A stretch of DNA of 64,000 nt from Ophiosphaerella korrae (GCA_028456385.1 JALNQF010000090.1:109315-173314), one strand, 5' to 3'; counted from the first letter of the stretch, positions 33,695 through 45,660 are shown. Notes: generated from the sequence alone by a model not told the origin. Numbers and translations: made by a program.

Positions 33695-34165
33695 TTCGAT
33701 CTAACTAGAGCTTCTCGTTATAGGAGAGGCTATGACAGAGGTTGTTCAAATTTGTGGGAACGAAAGTTGCAGCGGAAGGTGCGAGTGATAGAAGCTGTGC
33801 CTCACTCTATAGCTTTGAGGAATCACCCACTAGAATACGCATCTTCTGTGTTATAAGTAATGTAATAATCGAATGATTATGCAACAAATACAACAAATAC
33901 ATGTAACTCTATAACGACCAATGTACGACGGCATGTCGGAGGTTAGTGATGAGGTGTGCCCCGTCCCATTGCCTAGCGCTACTTGAACTAGTCTCAGCTG
34001 AGCTAGGCCCCCTCCCCAAAATCACCGCATACTGATCGCAGCTGACCCAATCCTCTGCTTGCATCATGACAAACCGGGTCTAAATATATGCAGAGCCGGT
34101 TTTTATTTTGCCTTTAAGAGAGACAAAAGCTGAATGTTACCATAGACGGTGAATTACCCTCAAAC
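33695..34165. other. Intergenic region between ENGase remnant and hydrolase
   Basis: Divergent upstream region with no coding potential recognised. It contains AT-rich patches near 33840-33900. Confidence 0.45.
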
Positions 34166-35161
34166 ATGTCTGAACTACCAACACTACTCTTTATCCCTGG
34201 AGCGTGGCACCAACCTACATGTTATAATCCAATAATCAAGCTCCTGGAAGAGCACCATCATTTGAGATGTGTCTCAATTACACTCCCTTCAACAACTGGA
34301 GATCCAAATGCAACCTTTAAAGACGACATTGACACTGCTCGCACAGCTATAGCTGGCGAGACAACCCGAGGGCGCGATGTAGTTGTTATCGCACACTCTT
34401 ATGGCGGCATGGTTGGAAATAGTGCAGTCAAGGGTTTTTCGAGACCGAAACGCAACGATGTAAAGAATCCTACTCCATCCTCAACTTCACCTCAAAGTAC
34501 AAACCAATCCCATGCAGGGTATGTTGTGGGTATCATTCTGATCGCCTCTGGATTCACTTTGACTGGACTTTCATTCATGGACCCGTTCTTCGGCATCCCA
34601 CATCCTGCCTGGCGCATTAATAAAGAAACTGGGTTTGCAGAATTGGTAGTGTCTCCAAGCAAATTCTTCTACCACGATGTGCCTGCAGACGAGGCAGCAT
34701 ACTGGGTGTCGCAGCTCACTCCACAAAGTCTCAAGGCACTATTTGAGGGCGGCGAACATGCATACGCAGGCTGGATAGATGTGCCCACGTGGTACGTTGG
34801 AACAATTGAAGATCAAGGGTTGCCGGCGGTGTTGCAACGAATGCAGATTGGAATGGCCAAGGAAATGAGCGGTTCTATCGAGCATAGAGAATTACAATCC
34901 AGTCACTCACCGTTTTTGAGTCAGCCAGAGGAGGTGGTGGGGGTTCTAAGGGAGGCTGTTGAAGCGTTCACTGGGAAAATAGTTGAAGGACAGCGAGCAT
35001 TGGGAAAAGGAGGTAATGAGATATTTGTACCAGCGGTGAAGATCTTGCAACCTTCCTCATGGTTTAGATTCGGGTTGCCGCTACTTGTTGGCCATCTGAT
35101 AGGAAGAGGAATCATTACCTTTGGCTGGTGTAGAAGACTGTGGAGGTATTGTTTTAGCTGA
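34166..35161 (+). CDS. Alpha/beta hydrolase
   Basis: Single-exon hydrolase of 331 residues, start ATG at 34166 in AAACATGTC. The N-terminal strand and oxyanion region read LLFIPGAWHQP. The nucleophile elbow is AHSYGG with Ser78. A candidate acid is Asp216 (VGTIEDQG) and the histidine is probably His247 (SSHSPFLSQPEEV), all at positions typical of the AB-hydrolase superfamily. A C-terminal hydrophobic segment (about 299-321, WFRFGLPLLVGHLIGRGIIT) may anchor the protein to a membrane. A Ser/Thr/Pro-rich insert (about 92-117) follows the nucleophile. Substrate is unknown; related fungal enzymes act in secondary metabolism or detoxification of esters and lactones. Confidence 0.85.
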   Translation: MSELPTLLFIPGAWHQPTCYNPIIKLLEEHHHLRCVSITLPSTTGDPNATFKDDIDTARTAIAGETTRGRDVVVIAHSYGGMVGNSAVKGFSRPKRNDVKNPTPSSTSPQSTNQSHAGYVVGIILIASGFTLTGLSFMDPFFGIPHPAWRINKETGFAELVVSPSKFFYHDVPADEAAYWVSQLTPQSLKALFEGGEHAYAGWIDVPTWYVGTIEDQGLPAVLQRMQIGMAKEMSGSIEHRELQSSHSPFLSQPEEVVGVLREAVEAFTGKIVEGQRALGKGGNEIFVPAVKILQPSSWFRFGLPLLVGHLIGRGIITFGWCRRLWRYCFS

Positions 35162-35619
35162 GCTCGATTTTGGCCCTAAAACAAGCATATAGTTAGTAGA
35201 ATTACACTCAATCCTTATTCGCGTAGAGCTGGAGTTGTAGTCGTAGGACAGGTCGAGCATTTGAGAGTGACGAGCCGTACCGCGAAGCCGTGAGCGGGGG
35301 GCGCGGCCCTTGGAGTCATAATGCGCAACAAGCCAAACCGTGGCAATCGTCAAATTCAACAACAGATAATCTGAGGTACAAATCTGCAACCCTCCCCCCT
35401 TCCTCTCCCCCCCCAGAAGTGTGGTGGGTTGAGGGGCTGACGTTCCTCCCGTGCTCGGCTTGGCATGCAAGGATTAAGCTTTCCAACCCTACGCCTTGCA
35501 GCTGCTCCGTCTAAACGTGTCATTTCTCGACGTCTTGCGCTGTACTCCCCTTCTGCTTTCACCCGTGTCGAAGCCCCTCCACGACTGTCTCTGGCGAGAC
35601 ATTTACTGAAGTCGCAAAT
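35162..35619. other. Intergenic region upstream of erd2
   Basis: Promoter and 5' leader of the ERD2 gene, including a C-run near 35407-35416. No coding sequence is seen. Confidence 0.5.
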
Positions 35620-36512
35620 ATGAATCTCTTCAGGCTACTGGGTATGTTCGTCCCTTACTGCTGCGGAGTTTTCGGAAGTGCCCAGGGATGCTCGATGCCG
35701 GGTCGCGCTGGCTAACATGTATTTAGGGGATTTATTCCATTTATTCTCCATTTTCATTTTGTTGCATAAAATGAAGACCTCCAGCGTATGTTTCTAGCCA
35801 CTCGCAAACAGATGCGCCGATCCTAATGAGTACCCAGAGCGCGTCTGGCATCTCGTTCAAGTCACAGTTCCTTTACCTGATCGTCTACCTTACACGATAC
35901 ATGGATCTGCTATGGACCTTCTACAAATATAAAGCGCTTTACCTCACCATATTCAAGATCGTCTTCATCTGCACGTCCGCCTACACTGTCTGGCTCATGC
36001 TCAACGACTACAAGCCGACCCACGACCCGAACCTGGACACATTCAAGGTGCAATACTTGATAGGGGCAAGCGCAGTACTGGCGGTGCTGTTTCCGTACTA
36101 TTACACTTTCTCGGAGGTGGGTACTCGCTGATGTTAGGGGTCTGGAATGCGCTAATGTGGGGGATAGATTTTGTGGGCTTTTTCGATTTGGTTGGAATCA
36201 GTTGCTATCCTCCCTCAGCTGTTCATGCTGCAACGGACTGGCGAAGCGGAAACTATCACCACGCACTATCTCTTTGCGCTTGGAGCATACAGGGCTTTGT
36301 ATATTCCCAACTGGATCTATCGCTACATCTTCGACGTACCGCGCTTCTACGACCCCATCGCCGTCATTGCAGGCATTATCCAAACTGTTCTTTACTCGGA
36401 CTTCTTCTACATTTACTACACAAAGTGAGTTTACGAAGCCTGGATGGCACCGTGATAGCTACTGACTCGTAACAGGGTCGTCCAAGGCAAGAAGTTCAAT
36501 TTGCCCGTTTGA
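35620..36512 (+). CDS. erd2: ER lumen protein-retaining receptor (HDEL receptor)
   Basis: Seven-helix Golgi/ER receptor that retrieves HDEL/KDEL proteins to the ER. Five exons (35620-35641, 35727-35785, 35838-36116, 36168-36424, 36476-36512) give 217 residues, the normal family length. The start is [16 protein letters not shown], and conserved segments include [85 protein letters not shown] and the tail [12 protein letters not shown]. Introns of 85, 52, 51 and 51 bp all keep frame, with CTAAC/CTAAT branch sites. The first exon is only 22 bases. Identification is very strong. Confidence 0.96.
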
Positions 36513-37146
36513 GGGCTGATATAGAGATACGACAGCATTTTCTGTTGAAGCATCAGCCGCCGTTTGTCGCACCTTTCGTGTACAATAAATTAGTAGGGCT
36601 TGGGCGTTGTTCGCCGGCGTTTGGAAGCCGACTTGACAGGCTAGTCAAAGTATTGGATGTGTTACGCTTCTCAGCATTGTAATCATACGGCGGCCGTAAA
36701 GGCCCAAGCATTAGAGGCTTAGGAGGACAGTTATTTAGGATGTATACCAGCGACTAGGTAGTTCTCAAGCAATCTGCGGCTGGTCTGAATAGAAGTTAGT
36801 CGTGCACACCCTTGAAATGTGGCGCAGAGGAAACTTTAGGTTCAACAAGGAATCAGGTCGATATTTGTAAGGCTGAGACACGTGCAGGGCCCCTCTGCAT
36901 GCGCCACAGCGCGCTTCGGACGTCCTTGCCAATCGAGATTCTGATGCCTGCCGACAGTCTCTCACCAACAACCCGTCACCTTTTCCTTCTCCCCTATAGT
37001 GCTTATAATAATTCTTATCCACTCGCTGCTTCGCTTCTATCCTCCTCACTCACCTCACCCACCTCTCTGCCGTATATTTTCGATCCCTACCCTCCGACCG
37101 CCCGATTAGGCGCGCACGAGGCTACAGCACTCACACGCGAAGGATC
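36513..37146. other. Intergenic region downstream of erd2
   Basis: 3' flank of erd2 and promoter of the small membrane protein. Nothing else is recognised. Confidence 0.45.
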
Positions 37147-37620
37147 ATGTTCTGCCTGAGGAGCTGGATACCAGTACTTTTCTTCCTGTATATTCAAATA
37201 TAGTCTCATAATACTCGACACGATACTGACTGCGACGGTAGACTGCGAACACATGCCTCGCCCGTTTACCTTGTCCTCTTTATCGCGGCAACATACTTTC
37301 TAAATCGACCATGCGTATACTGCTCGCTCCTCCTATTCATTCTAGTAGCCGCGCTTTTTGACTTCCACACGCCGTGGTTTGATGCGCCACTCGCTCCCGA
37401 CACAGCAGAGCTAGCCTTGAACGGCACCATGGTTGAAACCGCCGGTGTGCTTGCGCAAGCAGCAAACCACACTGCCCAGGCAATTGTGAAGAGCGCGATT
37501 GACAGTGTCCGCCTCAAAGTGGGCCCGGTCAGCGGTGAAAAGGAATACGAGTGGGTCAAAGGGTTGCTGGGAAAGAAAGAGTGGAGGGTTCAGTGCTTGG
37601 ACGTCCTGATTCGGATATAA
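37147..37620 (+). CDS. Small predicted membrane protein, function unknown
   Basis: I reconstruct two exons, 37147-37187 and 37242-37620, joined by a 54-bp intron (GTATAT donor, ACTGAC branch, TAG acceptor), giving 139 residues. The N-terminal half is strongly hydrophobic in up to three segments (WIPVLFFLLR, PVYLVLFIAATYFLN, YCSLLLFILVAALFDF), preceding a soluble Ala-rich amphipathic helix (ETAGVLAQAANHTAQAIVKS). A charged tail (EKEYEWVKGLLGKKEW) follows. The frame of the second exon is open upstream only to the acceptor region, and the proposed exon 1 supplies the only well-placed ATG. I do not recognise the family. It may be a small ER- or nuclear-envelope-associated protein, but that is a guess. 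Confidence 0.5.
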
Positions 37621-38625
37621 GCATCTAGGTAAATACTTGAGGGATTGCGGCCTGGTACGAATGATCGTGACAAGGCAGGGATAACTGGGATATGGAGGAC
37701 TTGAAGGACTTGGACTTGGGTTTACTGCATGTTTGGCGTATTGGTTTTCAGCATCTGTGGCGCTTGCGGAATACCTTTTTGCAATGGTTTGCTTTACTTA
37801 TGAAGCATCCAAAATGAATTTTATCTTAGCTATTATAAATTGGGCTTGTGGCTTAAGATGCTTGACTGGATGCCCCGTGCCCACCGACGGTGGTGTAAAC
37901 TGGAGGTGTTGTTGCTTCATTTGCCTAGTTGTGCAAGAAGTTTATTTCATCTGGCTGTAAAGATTATTTGCTTCATTTGCCTAGTCAACCAGATTTCTAC
38001 TTCATTTGCTTAGCTATACAGCATGGACGATAATCTGGGTATCATTAGAATCATATTGCTCGGAGAGATGCTGCAGTGGTCTGGAAAAAGTGTGAAGGTG
38101 ATAGCGTCAGTAAAGGTGCAACTACTTTCATTTCCTGCAGCCAAAATCAAGAACAAAGATCCCTCTCGAGATTCTAAATCCTTTCATCTGATACCCATGA
38201 CATGCGAGATGAGGAACCCCGCACTAGCATCAAAGTAGGCACGCGCACCTTCCCTTCCCAGCCCGCATGCGTGATGTGAGCGAATCAACATCACACATCA
38301 TTGGGCTTTGCCGTTCACTCTTACCCCTCCCTTAAAGCTGGCTGCCCTTACTATATGTTCGAGACTCTGCTCTCGACCACAGCTTTGGACCAAACTCCGA
38401 GTCACGCGTTTGTCTTCAGCATCGACAAGCTATCCATCAACTAATTTGGCAAGCTCCGCTTACCCCACTACCAGCTCTAGACACTTCTCCTCCAGAGCTA
38501 CTAAGCCTTATAGCAATCGGCATACGCAATTAAGACTAAACCCCAGACACGTACTTCCTACGTCCTGCATCTTCAGTTTACAGAAACGATATTGCCAGAG
38601 TGAGGTCACAAGTAGTTTTGCAAAC
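37621..38625. other. Intergenic region upstream of the aminopeptidase gene
   Basis: Contains three short direct repeats of CTTCATTTGC(C/T)TAG near 37914, 37971 and 38000. The last 350 bases (38275-38625) are an open in-frame extension of the aminopeptidase without an ATG, discussed as a finding. Confidence 0.5.
37912..38014 (+). repeat. Three short direct repeats (CTTCATTTGCCTAG-like)
   Basis: The word CTTCATTTGCCTAGT occurs twice, and once as CTTCATTTGCTTAGC, within about 100 bp of non-coding DNA. Confidence 0.6.
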
Positions 38626-41600
38626 ATGGCGTCTGACAGAGACATTCTCCCAGCTTGGTAAGTTACATTGAATCAAGCACCAATCTGTATCTTTGGCCAT
38701 TATAAAACTGGCTAACATGGCGTTCAATAGGGTCAAGCCTGCGCACTACGCTCTGTCCATCCACGACATCGAATTTGGCGGCAAGTTCGGTTATCAGGGT
38801 ACTCTCAACATCACCACACAAATCAACAAGGACGATGGTTTCAGTGACCTTGTTCTTAATGCCTACCAGCTTAAGATTCAAAGCGCGGAACTGAAGGCTG
38901 GTGATGCCACCAAATCGGCTAAGAATATCTCATACGATGAGAAGCGACAGCGTGTTACACTCAATTTTGGAGAGAAGATCAACTATTCTGGGGAAGCTTC
39001 TTTGGAAGTCAAGTTTGAAGGAACCATCAACAACGTCTGTCTGCTCAAATAAAAAAATACCAAGAGAGAGATTGCTAAATTACAGTACAGGTCATGGCAG
39101 GCTTCTACCGCTCCAAATACACACCCAAAGGCGAAGTCCCAGCTTCAGTTGCTAAGGACAACGAGTTCCACTACATGTTCAGTACTCAATTCGAGTCCTG
39201 TGACGCCCGCCGCGCATTCCCCTGCTTCGACGAGCCGAACCTGAAGGCGACATTCGATGTTGAGCTTGAAGTACCAAAGGATCAAGTCGCACTCAGCAAC
39301 ATGCCCGAGAAGGATATCAAACCAAGCAAGCGCGAGGGTTTCCATACTGTCGCCTTCGAGCGCACACCTGTTATGTCAACATACTTGTTAGCATGGGCCA
39401 TTGGTGACTTTGAGTATGTTGAGGCATTCACAGAGCGTAAGTATAATGGAAAGAGTATACCAGTGAGGGTTTACACCACGAAGGGTCTAAAGGAGCAAGG
39501 CCGCTTTGCACTGGATAACTGTCATAAGGTTGTGGATTACTTCTCAGAGGTCTTCCAAATCGACTACCCTCTTCCAAAGGTCGACCTGCTGGCAGTGCAC
39601 GAATTCGTAAGCCGTTCCTCCATATGCTATGGATCGGGCTAATTCATTAGCCCATCATATGTATACCTATTCATTATTTTGTGTACGACGCTGACCAGTG
39701 CATTTTAGTCGCACGGTGCTATGGAGAATTGGGGTCTTATTACCTACCGGTAAGTTCTTTGAATAGTTGCTCTGTGGTGAACCATGCTTACACAATTTCC
39801 TAGAACTACCGCAGTTCTTTTCGACCCTGCAACATCGGCAGACAGCTACCGCAACAGGGTAGCGTATGTTGTCGCCCACGAGCTTGCCCACCAGTGGTTT
39901 GGCAACCTTGTCACAATGGACTGGTGGAGTGAACTTTGGCTCAACGAGGGCTTTGCTACTTGGGTCGGATGGTTCGCCATCGATCACTTGTATCCTGGTA
40001 TGATTTCACGACAATGCCTTCAAAACTTTTCCTAACATGATTCATAGACTGGAATGTATGGGGACAGTTTGTCGTACGTCACAAATCCCGAGGTATATAT
40101 TATCTGGTCAAAAACTGACAAGTGTTTAGACTGATTCGGTGCAACAAGCCTTCGCACTAGATGCCTTGCGAACCTCTCACCCGATTGAAGTTCCCGTTTA
40201 CGACGGCCTCGAGGTCGATCAAATCTTTGATCACATCAGCTACCTCAAGGGCAGTTCCGTTATCCGCATGCTGAGTGCTCATCTTGGCGAGAGAGTTTTC
40301 CTTCAGGGTGTGGCCGACTACCTGAAGGCGCATCAATATTCGAACGCTACTACCAATGACTTGTGGTCTGCGCTAAGCAAGGCTTCTGGACAGGATGTAA
40401 ATAGCTTCATGGACTTCTGGGTACGCAAGATTGGGTTCCCAGTAGTCACCGTCACCGAAGAGTCTGGCCAGATTGGACTGCGCCAACAACGATTCCTCCT
40501 CTCCGGTGACGTCAAGTCAGAAGAGGACCATACAACATGGTGGATCCCACTTGGTCTTCATACTGGATCCTCTGCTTCAGCTGCCTCGCTGCATGATTCA
40601 TCAGCTCTAACTAAGAAGGAAGACACCGTGAAAAATATTGACAATGGTTTCTACCAGATCAACAAGAATCTCACTGGCTTCTACAGGACTAACTATCCAG
40701 CTGAGCGACTCAAGAAGCTTGGTGAGGCTCGCGCACAACTCACAGTACAAGACAAGATCGGTGTCATCGGTGATGCATATGCGAATGCAGTTGCTGGATT
40801 TGGTTCCACGGCTGGCCTCCTTGCCTTGGTGGAGCGTTTCTCAGATGAGTCTGACTATTTAGTGTGGTCACAAATTCTCACCAACATTGGAAATGTTCGC
40901 AGTGTTCTATCTGGCAGCGACGATATCAGCGAGGGGTTGAAGAAGTATCACCTCAAGTTGATCACTCCCGCTGTGGAAAAGATTGGCTGGGATTTCAAAA
41001 CTGGCGAGGGCTTCTTGGCCGGCCAGCTGCGTTCTAGTCTCCTCCTGTCTGCTGGTATGGCTGGCCACCAGGCGACTGTGGACGAGTCGTTGAAGCGATT
41101 TGATTCACACGTTGCAGGGGAAAAGTCAGCCATCCACCCATCATTACGAAGGGCGATCTTTGCTACCGCGATAAGGCACCGCGGGGAGTCCGCTCTCAAA
41201 GCCATCCAACAAGAATATCTCTCAACTACCTCCATCGATGGCAAGGAGATCTGTCTCCAGTCACTCGGTCGCGTACAGACCCCCGAGCTTGCAAAGGAGG
41301 TCATGTCCTTTATCTTCTCTGACGGGGTCGCCATGCAGGACAAGCACTCCGGAACTATCGCGCTGGCCAGTAACAGCAAAGTGCGCAACGAGGTTTGGAA
41401 CTTTGTCCGTGAAAACTGGGAATCCAAGGTGAATCCTACGCTAAGCGGTAACATGGTCGTCTTAGAGCGCTTCCTACGCTTCGGCCTGAATAAGTTTGCG
41501 GATGAGAAGATTGCTGATGAGATTGCTGCTTTCTTTAAGGATAAGGATACGCGCGGCTACGACAAGGGTCTTGAAGTCATTGACGATACTATCAGGTCAT

Positions 41601-41671
41601 ATGCGAAGTATGCGAAGAGAGACGAGGCGGTTGTTCGTGAGTGGCTGAAATCTAATGGCTACCTGTCTTGA
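38626..41671 (+). CDS. M1-family zinc aminopeptidase (puromycin-sensitive / Ape2-Aap1 type)
   Basis: Zinc metallopeptidase removing N-terminal amino acids. Seven exons (38626-38657, 38731-39034, 39091-39606, 39709-39749, 39804-39997, 40048-40073, 40130-41671) give 884 residues from [19 protein letters not shown]. Hallmarks are GAMENWG at 287-293, the zinc site HELAHQWFG at 323-331 with the third ligand Glu346 in [13 protein letters not shown], and the transition-state Tyr409 in [14 protein letters not shown]. The ERAP1-type C-terminal helical domain follows. All six introns are 50-102 bp. Intron 2 uses a weak GTCTGT donor, required by frame. Upstream of the ATG the frame stays open for another 117 codons with a basic, Ser/Arg-rich, acid-poor sequence, suggesting a mitochondrial isoform from a non-AUG start or another exon. 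Confidence 0.93.
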
Positions 41672-41797
41672 CTTGCAAGGCTATAGCCAGGTCTTGTGTC
41701 AAAGTGTGTCTATCCATCTGGTCTATCGGTCACTGTAACTTCACAGATTGATAAGCAAAAATAAAAATACACATTAATTCTTGCTGCCTAGTTACTC

Positions 41798-43182
41798 TCA
41801 GTCGACAGTATTTCCCTTACTCTTCCCCTTTGTCCCATCCTTTGGCCTACTTATTTCCTTCAATAGCCATGTCTCATACCTCTCACCTTCATCATCTCCC
41901 CAATCTGATTTATCAATAATTGCAACACTACTCCATCCCAATATCAACGCTCTCCAATAACAGGTCTCTGCCGCCAGGCTCAAATACCTGCCTCTAACCA
42001 ACAGATCTCGCTGGTTTCTTGCTATTCTACGTGCAACATCTGGACGCTCCCTCAAAAACTCGATAACCCTCTCAAGATCTGAAAAGTCGCTCTTGACATA
42101 AATAGCGTTCGCATCTTCGTACTTGCTCACAGTAGGCACCAAACCAACACTCTTTTTATCCTGGCCCCCCATTAATACCTCCACCCCAATCGGTCTAACC
42201 AGCACGGCACTCATCGTCACCCACGTCAAAGGCGGTGAAATCAAAACACTCTCGCATGCCTGATGATATGGTAATCTCCCCGAATACGTCACACCCTCCG
42301 TATACACTATATACCTAAACGCACAGAACTTTTCAATCCTCATCTTCTTCGTCGACGCCGCGCCATCCAAAGCACTGACATCAGCCCACCCTTTACCCCT
42401 TGTCTTCTTTAGCAAATCCTTGCGCAGATTCGGATTCCCTAACGGATTAAACCATACCGTCCCGCGCCAAACGACTTTATCTTCCTTTGCAGCCCATGGC
42501 GTTGTGTCTTCGACGTGTGCGATGCGCGACAAGACTTCAGACATACTGCCGAGCTGTGGGTCTGGCCAGCTCCACGCCGCAAAGCCAGGCATGATCCAGG
42601 AATTGTATGTCGAAGCCTTGTTTGGAGTAGCGAAGGCCCAACTGTTGTTTTTCGGCACATCGTTTATGGCGAAGGCAAAGGTTGTGTTTGGGAGGGGGGA
42701 CGGCGCGGATTGGAGGGCGCGGGCAATTTGGGAGAGGATAGCTGTACGTTGATGGAGGATGATAGGGAGGGTATCCGTGGATGCCGTGAGGATGTGGAGC
42801 TGAGTGGTATGTTAGATTTGGGTGGAGAACATTGGGGGAGGGAGGGGAGAGTAACGTTATTGTTGATTATGCGGGCTTGCACGAGGCCTTTGTAGTCTGC
42901 TGGACTCTTATTCAGGACAAATTTCCCGCGAGAAATAGAGGCGTCTAGCGCGGTGAAGAGGCCTGGGAATTCGGCGCGGCATTCTTCTTCGTTGAGGTTC
43001 GAGCGGTGGGTTTTGCTGCTGGCTGAAGACGTGGCGTTTGAGAGAAGAGATTGAGGAACACCACGGTAGTTCGAGTAGTCCACAGCTCGACCGTGATGGA
43101 GAAAAGATATGGTAAGGAAAACAACAAGAAAACAACTCAATATTCCCATGCGCAACAAACTTCGAGAAAACGGCGCAGTCAT
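41798..43182 (-). CDS. GT90-type (CAP10-like) glycosyltransferase
   Basis: Type II membrane glycosyltransferase related to the CAP10/KDELC/POGLUT (GT90) family, which transfers sugars such as xylose or glucose in the secretory pathway. Two exons (42856-43182 and 41798-42799; 56-bp phase-0 intron) give 442 residues. The N-terminal anchor is at about residues 12-30 (MGILSCFLVVFLTISFLHH). Conserved blocks are GLVQARIINN, LHILTASTDTLPIILHQRTA, FAFAINDVP, WAAKEDKVVWRGTVWFNP, KFCAFRYIVYTEGVTYSGRL then PYHQACESVLISPP, and a C-terminal segment FLRERPDVARRIARNQRDLL then SLAAETCYWRALILGWSSVA. Intron donor GTTACT is non-consensus but keeps frame. It is the last intact gene before the AT-rich block, which starts about 660 bp upstream of its start codon. 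Confidence 0.87.
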
Positions 43183-43840
43183 GTTTCACAGCACAAGACA
43201 CATGAACCGACCATTCGAAGTCATGTACACCACTACAGTTCCTCCACTTCAAAACCCATCCCATCAAATCCTCCGTCCGAACCCCTCACTTTCTCCCTTT
43301 TCAATATCTTCATCGCGGCGCGGCGCCCAAACCGCCATTCCGCATCACGCAACCGCGAGCATTTTCAGCCAATCCCGTCGTTGCTTCTATTACCCTTCCC
43401 CGCATGTTCTAGTACATCCGGGGAAACACGTGTAACGTACCAGCCAATCCCCGTTCGCGCACTATATTTGATTAATTATTTCTGTGGTTGCACCAATTTA
43501 TACATCCCAGTTGCCGATGCGTGGAAGCTTGTTTTGAGGGTTGGTGTGGCGTGTTGGGTTTGGCATGCGTGTGATGTAGTCTGGGTGTGTGAGGCAGGCT
43601 GGTTAATGCGAGGTAGAATGTGTTATAATTCATGAATAATTGTCTGTATTGTTTTAGCGGGCGCAGAAACGTTTTTGGCGCGAAAGGAGGTTCTTGGTAT
43701 AGCGATATCTTGGTCTGGTCAGGATGTTCTTTAAATGACCGGGATGAGAAAGTCAGGAAGAGATATACCGTAAAAATTCGCCCCTTTCGCCGAACGCCAG
43801 CAGGGGTGCTGCGGATCGGGGGACAAGCTTAAATCAGCTG
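43183..43840. other. Upstream region of the GT90 gene, up to the AT-rich boundary
   Basis: Promoter-side DNA of balanced composition with no supported gene. It ends at the abrupt transition into AT-rich DNA near 43840. Confidence 0.5.
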
Positions 43841-44098
43841 CGATGACGCGTAATATAGGGCTAACTAACAAAATTACATTACGTTAATTCTTGTAGGTCT
43901 ACTATAGCACTACAAGTAAGCCTATATCAAATTTAAAGCTCGATTTTAGTCTATATACACTAAATTTTAGAGTTTTTTTAACTTTTAATACTCCTTAGCG
44001 CTTACTAGCGCCGCGCTAGTATACCGCTAGTAGTAACACGCTAGTAATAAGCTACTAGCTCTAGTAGTAAAAGTTTACTTTAAGATTTATTTTATATA

Positions 44099-44103
44099 AG
44101 AAA
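44099..44103 (+). repeat. Left target-site duplication AGAAA of element copy 1
   Basis: AGAAA directly precedes the 5' LTR and recurs directly after the 3' LTR (51139-51143), the 5-bp duplication expected of Ty3/Gypsy integrases. Confidence 0.85.
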
Positions 44104-44533
44104 TATTATAGTAGTAATAGAAGAGCTATAAATAGAACTAATTAGTCCTATAATAGATAACCTAGACTTATATAACCTAGAAAGATAGGAACTTAATTAG
44201 GAGACTATATATAACTAGGATACCTAGAGTAATCTATAATCTATAGACTCTTAGTATTAATAGATTATAGATTAAAGTAATCTATAATCTATTAGTCTTA
44301 GTAACTATAGATTAATAGATTATATCGTGTATATAGTTAGTAGTAATATATATTATTAGGATAGTATTAGTAATTTAATTATTAACTACAAGTAATAATA
44401 CTAAAGATAGTTATAAAACATCTTCTATTATTTATAGCTTATTATAGATTAAAATATAAACTCTTACTATTACTTTTTAATCTACTAATAACTCTTAGGT
44501 ACTAAGAAGTTAACCTTAGTAACACTTACAATA
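44104..44533 (+). repeat. 5' LTR of copy 1
   Basis: 430 bp, colinear with the 3' LTR and with both LTRs of copy 2. The terminal TG has become TA by RIP. It contains inverted repeats around TAATCTATAATCTATAG, able to form hairpins. Confidence 0.9.
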
Positions 44534-45514
44534 CTTTACTAATTTAGTTATTATAAGAAGTAAAGCGTAAGTAGCGTATAGTCTAGCTAATACGATAGTA
44601 GAAAGTTTAATAAGAAAAAAAGCTAAGGTACCTATAAGTAGCTATAACTTAGACGATACTATATAGAAATAAATTAAAAACTACTTAAATAACTTAATCT
44701 CTAAAAAAAAAGATATAAAAATAGTAATTAAAGCCTTAGAAATATAGAATAAAGAACTATAAGACTACTTAAAGTAAAATAAAGTATAAATTAAAGCTAT
44801 TATTAAAGGATAGAACTAGATAGAAATAATTACTTAACGCCTAAAAATAAGTACAACAAAGAAACTACTAAAGATACCTATTCTTAAGAAGTTTAATAAA
44901 ATAAGAGAGAAACTAAGACTCTTTATAGCTTTAGTATAACTCTAGATAGATATATAAGTACTATACTTTAATATAGAAGAAAAAAAGGTTATATATATTA
45001 GACTATATCTTAAAAAGACGTAATAAGATAGTATAAGCTTTACTAGATAGATTATACAATATATTTACTAATAACCTAGAAAGATAAAACTAGAGCTATT
45101 TTTAGAAGTTATAAATACTTTGCTAAATAAATAAGAGTAGTATTTAGGGATATAGATATTACCTAATAAGCTAAAGAAAAACTCGAGAGGCTTATATAAA
45201 GAAAGAGTATACCTAAGTATATATTATAGTTTAAATAACTATTATAAAATATAGAGTAGAATAAATTAGCTCTTATATTATAATTTAAATAAGAACTAAA
45301 TAAGAAAATCTAATATAAGATAATTTATATAGAAAAACCTAGAATACTAAAAGCTCTAAAGTAATAAGTAATCTAAATTAATAATAATCTTTAAGAATAG
45401 AAAAAGAACAAGTATAGTAATTAAACTAGAAACTAAGATACTAGAGACTCTATAATCCTTAACGTAAATAAAGATAAGAAAAAAAAAAGAATAAAGACTT
45501 TACGTACTTTAATT

Positions 45515-45660
45515 ATAGTAAGAAAAGCTACTATATAAGAGATTACTAATTATAAAAAAAAAAGATATAGTATATTATAAATATAGAAAACTAGGATACT
45601 TTATAAATAGTTATAAAAATAAAGACTATAAAAAAGATAAAGAAGCTTAGTTAAAGATAA
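45515..45660 (+). pseudogene. Decayed gag zinc knuckle, copy 1
   Basis: The frame reads YYKYRKLGYF, where a CCHC knuckle would have Cys and His. Each ligand has become Tyr, the result expected from G-to-A (TGT to TAT) and C-to-T (CAT to TAT) changes. Confidence 0.7.

Noticed and set aside
34166..35161. Alpha/beta hydrolase as part of the peptide locus
   Set aside because: It is more than 12 kb from the UstYa gene with many unrelated genes between, so there is no positional support.
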